DNA of 64,000 nucleotides, from the NCBI GenBank assembly GCA_951812925.1, contig OX638369.1, positions 60,464,228 to 60,528,227 of the forward strand, in the 5' to 3' direction. Of this stretch, positions 56,586-64,000 are shown one piece after another. The translations under genes were made by a program, and so were the position numbers. Source of the stretch: Calliopum simillimum (Eukaryota > Arthropoda > Insecta > Diptera > Lauxaniidae). How positions within the stretch are numbered: position 1 is the first letter of the stretch; every line of letters begins with the position of its first letter. The notes under the pieces were generated by a model. It was given only the letters and a program-made list of their open reading frames with translations, was not told the origin of the DNA and ran no database searches.

Positions 56586-57873
56586 AAGGGTGTTTTTTTT
56601 AGAGGTTTGTTTTTCGAATAGAGATAAAACTGGCATTTTGTGGTCAAATCTGGCAACTCTAATGTCATTTATGTTCAGTTTGGTTTGCCATTTCATCATG
56701 AACAGGTTGACAAAAGAACAACGCTTGCAAATCTTGCAAATTTATTTCGAAAATAATGGTTCAGTTCGTGAAGTTTACCGCAAGCTCCGTCCATTTTATG
56801 GTCGACATAATCGTCCATCAGAGCAATTAATTCCGTTAACCATGGATCGTTTTCGCACTACGTTTACTCTATGTGATAATACGCATCCGCAGAGACGTCG
56901 AACAGTGCGCACCGAAGAAACAATTGCCGCTGTAGAGCAAAATGTTGAAGAGGACCCGAATGAATCGATTCGCCACCGTGCACAGCAATTGGAGCTTTGT
57001 CCATCAACTTTATGGAAGATTTTGCGCAAAGATCTTGGCTTGCGACCTTACAAGATCCAGCTTGTGCAAGAATTAAAGCCGCGAGACCATGCAATGCGTC
57101 GTGATTTTGGTGTATGGGCCGAAAATGAGATTGATCTCGATGCTGATTTTCATCGCAAAATTTTGTTCAGTGATGAGGCTCATTTTTGGTTGAATGGCTA
57201 CGTCAACAAGAAAAATTGCCGCATTTGGAGTGAAGAGAATGCACATGAGACCCTTGAGACGCCATTACATCCACAAAAACTGACTGTTTGGTGTGCTCTA
57301 TGGGCTGGTGGAGTAATTGGGCCATACTTCTTCCGAAATAATGCTGGAGAGTCAGTTACCGTTAATGGAGACCGGTATAGAGCCATGATAACCGACTATT
57401 TTGTTCCCGAATTGGATGGCATGAATGTGGATGAGACGACGCTACATGCCACACAGCGCACGTCACAATCGATTTATTGAAGGAAACATTCGATGAGCGC
57501 ATAATTTTGCGGAATGGACCTGTCAATTGGCCACCAAGATCGTGTGATTTGACACCATTGGATTATTTTCTTTGGGGATATGTGAAGTCGCTCGTCTACG
57601 GCAACAAACCAGAAACGCTAGGGGACTTGGAAGCCAACATTCGTGGCGTTATCGCCGACATACGGCCCCATATGCTCGAAAAAATGGTTGAAAATTGGAC
57701 CTGTAGAATTGGCTTTATTCGAGCCAGCCGTGGCGGCCACATGCCCGAAATCATATTTAAACAATAATGGCATAAAATTATCCTTCCAATAAAGCCAAAT
57801 TGATGGACATTAAAACGATTTTCTTGTGTTTTATTTCAATTCGAAGTTCTATACCTCTAAAAAAAACACCCTT
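56586..57873 (+). mobile_element. DD41D Tc1/mariner-related element, copy 1
   Basis: TA (56584-56585) is followed by AAGGGTGTTTTTTTTAGAGG. The right end CCTCTAAAAAAAACACCCTT closes at 57873, followed by TA. The 1288-bp size is normal for the superfamily. The transposase fills most of the element and is broken by one small deletion. The second copy at the window's right edge (from 63474) has the same terminus and nearly the same protein. Confidence 0.9.
56698..57767 (+). pseudogene. DD41D transposase, disrupted by a 16-nt deletion
   Basis: Starting at the ATG at 56698 (MNRLTKEQRLQILQIYF), the frame has an N-terminal HTH (to about residue 60), then a second HTH around residues 75-125 (SIRHRAQQLELCPSTLWKIL). 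The first catalytic block is KILFSDEAHFWLNGYVNKKN at about residue 160. It then continues through WCALWAGGVIGPYFF to NVDE, where 16 nt present in copy 2 are missing. This shifts the frame to a stop at 57478-57480 and removes the LWFQQD block with the second catalytic Asp. The original frame resumes at 57477-57767: ERIILRNGPVNWPPRSCDLT, PLDYFLWGYVKSLVYGNKPE and a C-terminal GHMPEIIFKQ. In copy 2 the second and third Asp are separated by 41 residues, giving the DD41D class. It would otherwise be close to full length (about 350 residues). Confidence 0.9.
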
Positions 57874-58645
57874 TACATAGGCTATCGAAAATTGACACAG
57901 ACCCTTTCCAACTAACTTAAACACATTATATTCGCTTGATTTATTTGTGGAAAAGGTTGTAAAGAAGTGCAGTGCACACAAAAGTAAAATTTTCTCTTGG
58001 CACTGCATCTCACGGTAAAAATACGCTGTTGCAGCTCAACCACTGCATCGATTTTTATGAAATTTGGAATGCAACGTTATTAAAGACTTTTTGTTATGTA
58101 GCTGCCGGTGCGACGCCCCTAAAGGCGAAATGCATTTCCGCAGCTAAGCCGGTGGACCAATTTTTAGGAAACTCGGAATGGGGATAGAAAGCATATTAAA
58201 AACCTTTAGTTGTTTAGTGGGCAACACCACTCACCTAGTGGCAAAATGCGCTTTTACGGCGACTTTATAATTTTTCTCTTAGTTGACCTTTTTTCGGATA
58301 TGCCCATATTCCCATATTCAAAATTTTATCAGGTAAGTCATAGTGGACAGTTTACAAAATATACAAAGTATGTAAAAACTGTCATATCACCGGGGAAAAT
58401 TTGAGTTGGTTTCTATTTTGAAGACCATGTTTGAAAGCTCGTGACTTCTTCATTAGTTTTTTATCAAAATTTTGGGTATACTTTAACACAAAAACATAAA
58501 AAGGTTGCTTTTCCATGGTACACAATTGTTTTTAACAAATGGCGACCTCTAGTATGATTATTGCATCTTGAGTTTTTGAATCAAAAAATTTGAACTTCCG
58601 CAGAGCAATGAGAAAAAAACTAAAAATGTTGAAAATTAAACCCTT
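57874..58645. other. DNA with no recognised feature
   Basis: The phrase GCCGGTGCGACGCCCC near 58105 recalls the repeats at 1000-2250. Otherwise nothing is recognised. Confidence 0.3.
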
Positions 58646-58720
58646 TCAAAGATTTGCTTCTAATTCTTCGTCTTCAAACTTTTTTGGCTGACCAGGACGT
58701 TCTTCGTCTTCACAGAAAAA
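58646..58720 (-). pseudogene. Mariner transposase N-terminal scrap
   Basis: A 24-codon minus-strand segment reads CEDEERPGQPKKFEDEELEA before a stop. It matches the linker after the first HTH in mariner transposases (DFDVEDKPRSGRPKKFEDEELEALL). The rest of the HTH and the core cannot be traced. Short but highly characteristic. Confidence 0.65.
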
Positions 58721-60214
58721 GCGATGTGTGACGTTTTTTGTGGAATGAGTCAAATATGCAAGTAACTAAAGTTGAATATTTCGAAAAGCAGAGATAAATA
58801 ATAAAAATAGCAATGATCACTGAACTAAGATTTCTTGAATTATGTCTACAAACCAGAATGGCAAATGTCTGAATTTTCGACTAGCACAGTATAATTAATA
58901 TTAATAAGTAATATCTTTGACTTACGCCAGCATCATTCTTTTTGCGGGAGACAGCAATTGAGATTAAATACAAATGTTATTAATCAAAATAAGTAATAAA
59001 CATTTAATTAAACATTAATTGTTTTTTGTATTTAATTCAGCACGATGATGATGATTTTGCTTGTTAATACAAAAAGTCACTTTTAATGTACCGCCATAAA
59101 ATTTAGTTCAAAGTCGCCGATGCTAAAAAACACAAATTGTTGTCAATTCAATTAGCCAAACAGCGACAACAACAGCAATAGTGCATGGAGGTGGCTGTGG
59201 CAGCTATTAGTAACTATGACTACAGCGAAAGAGAGTGATGATGATGATGATGTGAATGATGATGATGAGATGGGATGAAGTGCTTTGAAATGAATTGCGT
59301 TGCGTGGCGAATTCGTGTCAATTTGCTAATTTTGTTAATGTTGTGTTGTTATTGTTGTTTGCTTCTTTTATGCACAGCAACAATAATAATAAATACCAAT
59401 ATGGCGGCGGTGTTGGCGGTCATAATACAAGCGGTCTCTCAATTAATTTAATTCATTTATTGCGTGTAAAAATAATCGTTAGTTTTGTATTTGATGGCTC
59501 CATCGACAATTGAATGGCCAGGCCATTGTGGCCGCTGTACAAAAAGCTTTAAATTTATATAGTGTCTGTCTGTCTGTCAGTTCATCAGTTTATCACTGAG
59601 TCCACAATCATGTAGACAATCAAATAAATGAATGGAGCGTGCGAAAAATTACTTTAGTAACGCATTTTAATCTGCGGGTTCCTGTCATAATTTAAATTGT
59701 TACGACTGAATTGCTTTTTTTGTTTATTGTCTACTTTTTATTTGTGGCTATTTTATGAGATGTCTCGTTACTTGGAGCCATTTGTCAAGATTTAGTTTTT
59801 TAATGAAGATATCATTTTTGGAAAGTACCTACAGTTCAAGCAACAGGCTAAAACTGTCTTGTATTATTATTAATTGTAGAAGCATTTTTTTCATATTTTC
59901 CCGACAGATGGTTTTTGTTTGTGGGTAACACTGGGCAATCAGATTTAGTCAGTTTGAAGACAAAAACTTCGGAAAAAAAGAACACACAACTATTGGAAAG
60001 TTGGAAGCAAAAGCAAACTGTCACGGTATCAGAAATTACCGACAAATTTTGAGAATTTTACCATTACTTTACGTTTTTGAACTTTTCTGCATTTTGAAAT
60101 TTTTTCGAATTAAGCCATTTCTTCACTATTTTTTAGCCATTTTGATATTTTCCACATTATGTGGCTTTCTCACCATAATATTACTTCAATATATTTTTTT
60201 TTTTTAAATTTTGT

Positions 60215-60251
<37 letters not shown>

Positions 60252-60929
60252 GCTGCACAAGCCGGAAAAGAATGAAACGAATTTCGCATGTGGACAATAC
60301 ACCTTCTACTAGAATAGTATTACTTAGATTGATGCAAAAAAAATTACCCCCAAAAATCTTAAAGAAGAGTTTGTCAATAAAGTGGGCCGAGATTTAATTT
60401 TTTGAAAGTCATTTAGGGGTCGCTCAACATAAGTTTATGCGAAATCTCGGGTTGATGCAGTTTTTTTTTATGACGAGCTCAAAGATTCTCGGAATGAGTT
60501 GTACGATATATAAAATTCATCATAAATTCACGCAAGGAACAATTGTTTAGAACATCTTAGCACAAAAAAAACATATAATTTTTAGTGTTCTACAAAAATA
60601 TTCAACGGACAATTTCATCAGATAGCTTTTAAGAAAATATTTCTGCACTCAGATGGCAAAACCTGTTATCGACTATTTTTGTAAAAAAAAAAAAAAAAAA
60701 AAAAGTTATGTAGTACAGAATATTGTTCTGAGATCTACAAGCTGGCAAAACTAGATTTTCTCAATTCTTTAGAAAAAAACTTTGCCAAACCTGAAAAATT
60801 ATTGATATCAAGTTTGGCCATTTTACACAGATTTGCTAGTAAGTACTTATGCTCTTTCAGGTGTATCTTCCACATAGTTCAAAAATTTATTTTTCATTGC
60901 TGAAATGACATACCCTTTTGATTCACATA
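58721..60929. other. AT-rich DNA with GAT and T repeats
   Basis: A GATGATGATGATGATG tract (59236-59270), a GTCTGTCTGTCTGTC run at about 59565, T runs at 60215-60246 and an A run at 60686-60704. Short open frames such as 59295-59513 have no domain. No element termini recognised before 60930. Confidence 0.35.
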
Positions 60930-61696
60930 TGGGGCATTATACTTGTAGCGGACATAAAAAAATCTTGATGTATCCGATTTCAGAAGTTTTTGACATGTTA
61001 TACCTATATATACACTGGATCCAAATACAACATTTTTTTCAAATATAAGGTCTATTGAACGAGGTAGAGGGCTTAAAAATTTTGACTGACCAATAGATAC
61101 GTACTACTTCGAATCCCGTTATCCAGCTTAAAAAAGTTGAAATCGAATAAATAAAGTAGCCAAATTTATACTCCATTTAATGAGCTTTTTAACTGTACTT
61201 TCGGATTTAAAAAAAAAAAATCGTTTTTTGGAAAAAAAAGTGGACCTTAATTCCAAAAAAATTGTAAAGAACCAAACTGAATAAAAATACATCACTTATA
61301 GAAATCGGTTGTTTTTTCTCAAAGTTATTCAATGTTTACATACCGACATAAAAGATGGAGCACCCTGTATATCTGGGTTAAGGGTATACATAGGTACGTA
61401 GGGTACTATTTATAATGCGGGAACTGGCAACACCAATGTCAATAGCTAAAATCTGGCAACACCACAATACCCAAGCTTGACATTTTTTAGCATAAACGTA
61501 CTCACAACGTTTTGATGAGCAAGTGCTCAGTTTACAGTGAGTTGCAAAAAATGGTGTTGCCAGATTTTAGCTATTGGCATTAGTGTTGCCAGTTCCCGAA
61601 ATATAAATAGTACCCCTCGTATAACGTAGTCAAAAATTACTGAAATCGGATTCATTAAGATTTTTTTTTTATGTCCGCTACACATATAACGCCCCA
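60930..61696. mobile_element. TA-flanked DNA element with 60-bp inverted ends
   Basis: The left end TGGGGCATTATACTTGTAGC continues with GGACATAAAAAAATCTTGAT. It is matched in inverse by ATTAAGATTTTTTTTTTATG followed by TCCGCTACACATATAACGCC and CCA ending at 61696. TA stands on both outer sides. No transposase is recognised inside. The mariner-type MITE (61397-61619) is nested in its right part. Confidence 0.65.
61397..61619. mobile_element. Mariner-type MITE related to the element at 1259
   Basis: It shares the long arms of the mariner derivative at 1259-2002 (GGCAACACCAATGTCAATAG, TGACATTTTTTAGCATAAAC, CTCACAACGTTTTGA). The ends read CGTAGGGTACTATTTAT and ATAAATAGTACCCCTCG, flanked by TA. 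At 223 bp it has only the arms and a trace of the transposase leader. The terminal 20 bp differ from those of the element at 1259 (GGTACTATTT against GGTTGCCTTT). Confidence 0.8.
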
Positions 61697-61727
61697 TATA
61701 CTAAATTACTGAATTAACAAAATAAAC

Positions 61728-62330
61728 TCTTAATTCATTTTATTTCATTTCATTTATTTAAATTTAATACAAAATGCTTCAAGATAAAAAATTTTATAAT
61801 AGTATTCAAAATTAACAGCAATGACATAAAAGGAAACCTAAGCTAAACAATATGCTAAAATTTAAAGAGGAATTAAAAAAAAAATAAATAAATTCTAGAG
61901 ATTTTAACATTTAAAATTTTTCAATTGTACTCAAGGATGGCTCCTGAAGTGCACTACAAGCCCCGTCCGAAATTGTGTTGACCACCTGACCATTTGCAGT
62001 TCGAGAGGAAGATTAATCCAAAGTCGAACTGCAGTGGCAAAGAAAGAACGTTTTAAAACAAACTTCTGTGTCTAGGTAGAATTAACCGTAGATGTCTTCG
62101 CGATTGCCCAAATTGAAGCATCTCAAAGTGGCAGTCTGGGCAATTGCGATGAATAATATTGTGCAAGTTTATAAAATTTCAAAAGTCGTAGTATTGCTCC
62201 AAAGCCAATCCTAATATTGTTTCCTTTAGATAAGCTACGCTTTCGTGTCTAGCGATGTTTATATATAAACCTAAGACAATCTTTGAACGCAACAGTTAAA
62301 AGTGAAAAATGGCGAAATTAAGCTTTTTGA
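61728..62330 (-). pseudogene. 3' end of a LINE (non-LTR retrotransposon)
   Basis: On the minus strand a frame reads RSFFATAVRLWINLPLELQM followed by VRWSTQFRTGLVVHFRSHP and a stop at about 61936-61938. This is the C-terminal motif of insect LINE reverse-transcriptase proteins (RSFFV.A.RLWN.LP......S...F...L..H). Upstream, RRHLRLILPRHRS in another frame matches the preceding loop (L..PRHR), with a frameshift. A simple-repeat tail rich in AAATGAAATG lies at the 3' end (about 61728-61760 on the plus strand as CATTTCATTT), typical for CR1/Jockey-type elements. The body of the reverse transcriptase is not present. Confidence 0.75.
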
Positions 62331-63289
62331 CTAACCGCAATTTTAAGTCGCTTTCCAAGGATTGAGCTGACACCCTAAGACTTCTAAGATACGAGTCTAC
62401 GGGTCTACCACAACAACTTAGAAAACTATAAAATCGAGATATTTTACACTGTTAGCGTATGGAATACTGGTATCAGTTAAAACAAGCGGAGGTTAATCTT
62501 CGATATATTTACTTAAAGCGATTATGCATAAACTACCATAAAAACTTCTCATTACTAACATATAAAGCAATTAATGAACTATTAAAAAGCTTTCTGTTTA
62601 AACAAATTTTAACTTTCTTTGATTTAATCACAAAAAAAAAATTCCTAAAGCTGTTTTTACGACAACGCAATCATTTTCTTCAAGAATTTCACTATCGCTG
62701 GAGATTTATTGGTTTTTTAATTAACGATAGCGTTTTTTTTTACAATACATTAGAAAATTGCGAGTAAGCATAACTTTTAAAATTAAAAAAAAAAAAAAAA
62801 AAAAATGCATCTTTCTAATGAAACAGTTAAAATGAAGTTTGCAAGCTAAAAAAATTAAGATGAATTATCAATTTATGTTCAGATTTGTACCTGTTGGAAA
62901 AACTCCCAACAAGCGAATGCTTTTAATCGTTAGCTAAAATTGCAAACAAAATTATTGATAACGTCGTCCATGTGTCGTCTGAATGTGTCCTAATTGGCTC
63001 TCGAAACTTTATAGCAGCGTTATTCAAAATCAACAAGTTTTTAAGTAAGCAGCGTTTAAAACGAAGGTTTACAATTTTTCGTAGCATAAAGTCATTACAA
63101 ATTACAATTAAAAATTGGTTTTACAAAAGTCTGGGTAAAACTCTGGTATTTTTCTTGAGAAGCTGGAAATTTGACCAGCATATTATTCTAAAAAATTTGT
63201 GATATGAAAAATGATAAAATAGATAATATCAGAATTTATTCAACAGAATTTAAAACAACAACAAATACGATAAAAATGCAAAATATATC
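62331..63289. other. AT-rich DNA, nothing recognised
   Basis: An A run of about 21 at 62786-62804. Open frames at 62459-62767 and 62972-63202 are rich in K, F and L, with no domain. Confidence 0.35.
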
Positions 63290-63430
63290 TGTGGCAGGAA
63301 GGAAAAACTGCTTAAGTCGATTTTCGATGAAAACGCAAAGCAACACAAATTCTATACACATAAAACAAAATTTTAGCTGCTTTGCTTTCTAATTAAAAAT
63401 CGACTTAAGCAGTTTTTCCTTCCTGCCACA
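63290..63430. repeat. Perfect 35-bp inverted repeat with 70-bp loop
   Basis: TGTGGCAGGAAGGAAAAACT and the following 15 bases (63290-63324) occur exactly inverted at 63396-63430. Identity of both arms without a mismatch suggests a young or maintained structure. No termini with TA, TTAA or longer duplications were found. It could be a small MITE or foldback. Confidence 0.7.
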
Positions 63431-63473
63431 TTCATTTTATGGATTATAATCGGCTAATGATTTCACATACATA

Positions 63474-64000
63474 AAGGGTGTTTTTTTAGAGGTATAGAAC
63501 TTCGAATTGAAATAAAACACAAGAAAATCGTTTTAATGTCCATCAATTTGGCTTTATTGGAAGGATAATTTTATGCCATTAATGTTTAAATATGATTTCG
63601 GGCATGTGGCCGCCGCGGCTGGCTCGAATAAAGCCAATTCTACAGGTCCAATTTTCAACCACTTTTTCGAGCATATGGGGCCATATGTCGGCAATAACGC
63701 CACGAATGTTGGCTTCCAAGTCCCCTAACGTTTCTGGTTTGTTGGCGTAGACGAGCGACTTCACATATCCCCAAAGAAAATAATCCAATGGTGTCAAATC
63801 ACACGATCTTGGTGGCCAATTGACAGGTCCATTCCGCGAAATTATGCGCTCATCGAATGTTTCCTTCAATAAATCGATTGTGACGTGCGCTGTGTGGCAT
63901 GTAGCGCCGTCTTGTTGGAACCACAACTCATCCACATTCATGCCATCCAATTCGGGAACAAAATAGTCGGTTATCATGGCTCTATACCGGTCTCCATTAA
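63474..64000 (-). mobile_element. DD41D element, copy 2, cut by the window edge
   Basis: TA at 63472-63473 is followed by AAGGGTGTTTTTTTAGAGGT, the same terminus as copy 1. Inside, the transposase C-terminal half is readable on the minus strand. The rest of the element lies to the right of the window. Confidence 0.9.
63579..64000 (-). CDS. DD41D transposase C-terminal part, intact as far as visible
   Basis: The minus-strand frame is open from the window edge to the stop. It includes ITDYFVPELDGMNVDELWFQ and QDGATCHTAHVTIDLLKE (second catalytic Asp in QQD), then NGPVNWPPRSCDLTPLDYFL. The third Asp is the D of PLDYF, 41 residues after the second. The C-terminus is GHMPEIIFKH. The 16 nt deleted in copy 1 are present here. 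No stop or frameshift is visible in these about 140 codons. Whether the N-terminal half is whole cannot be known from this window. It would cut and join DNA at TA sites in the nucleus. Confidence 0.85.
   Translation of the reverse strand, partial: NGDRYRAMITDYFVPELDGMNVDELWFQQDGATCHTAHVTIDLLKETFDERIISRNGPVNWPPRSCDLTPLDYFLWGYVKSLVYANKPETLGDLEANIRGVIADIWPHMLEKVVENWTCRIGFIRASRGGHMPEIIFKH

Noticed and set aside
59295..59513. Plus-strand frame with NNNNKYQYGGGVGGHN
   Set aside because: Short Asn/Gly run from simple repeats without splice signals. Not enough to call an exon.
62459..63392. Three plus-strand frames of 62-102 codons
   Set aside because: AT-rich translations dominated by K, F, L and N, with no domain. 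The last overlaps the 35-bp inverted repeat.

Overview
This window is nuclear DNA from an insect, most probably a higher dipteran and perhaps a tephritid fruit fly. It is very AT-rich and intron-like, has long A and T runs, and is packed with old mariner, Tc1, pogo, piggyBac, DINE-1-like (Helentron) and LINE remnants. The host placement rests on the bunched-type exon, the DINE-1-like repeats with a GTCTGTCTG/GGCTGG microsatellite core, and a DD41D transposon group I associate with tephritids. It is an inference, not a species call.

Only one host gene can be supported. On the minus strand, a 52-nt exon (19217-19268) encodes ASGTSAVAIDNKIEQAM, the start of the TSC box of bunched/TSC22. A second minus-strand exon (41427-41566) opens with an ATG behind an in-frame stop, encodes 46 residues, and ends in a GTAAGT donor. 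Its phase (..GA|T..) fits the acceptor of the TSC-box exon exactly. The two look like the first two coding exons of a short bun isoform separated by a 22-kb intron. The rest of the TSC box and the leucine zipper are not in the window, so the next intron exceeds 19 kb. Sequence from 41.6 to 64 kb lies 5' of this start and may hold other bun promoters and untranslated exons; a few more complex, CAG/CAA-rich blocks (46-47, 51.7-52.8 and 55.1-55.4 kb) are candidates only.

Everything else that can be recognised is mobile or repetitive. From left to right: a mariner internal-deletion derivative (1.3-2.0 kb); a foldback built from AATAACGCCC words (3.5 kb, again at 34.9 kb); DINE-1-like copies (3.9, 8.1, 42.4, 44.1, 47.9, 49.4 and 50.7 kb); an RNase H scrap of a LINE (6.5 kb); a decayed piggyBac-like element (12.65-14.14 kb); a Tc1 remnant duplicated head to head into a 1.65-kb palindrome (16.2-17.9 kb); a pogo-like element with TA-flanked inverted termini (20.26-22.0 kb); a large palindromic element carrying a second inserted palindromic MITE with a 9-bp target duplication (23.8-25.7 kb), with a second copy of both nearby (30.1 and 32.1 kb); a second pogo-like remnant (26.8-27.65 kb); a Tc1-like element with 200-bp-class termini (28.5-29.5 kb); several mariner fragments (18.3, 31.5, 35.5 and 58.7 kb); a DD41D transposon (56.6-57.9 kb) and a second copy running off the right edge (63.5 kb onward); and the 3' end of a LINE (61.7-62.3 kb).

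No rRNA, intact tRNA, CRISPR array or prokaryotic signal was seen. The nested insertions give useful empty sites: the palindromic MITE at 24.3 kb against 30.6 kb, and the DINE copy at 49.4 kb against 55.9 kb. All transposase genes seen here are broken or incomplete within the window; the right-edge DD41D copy is open as far as it can be read.
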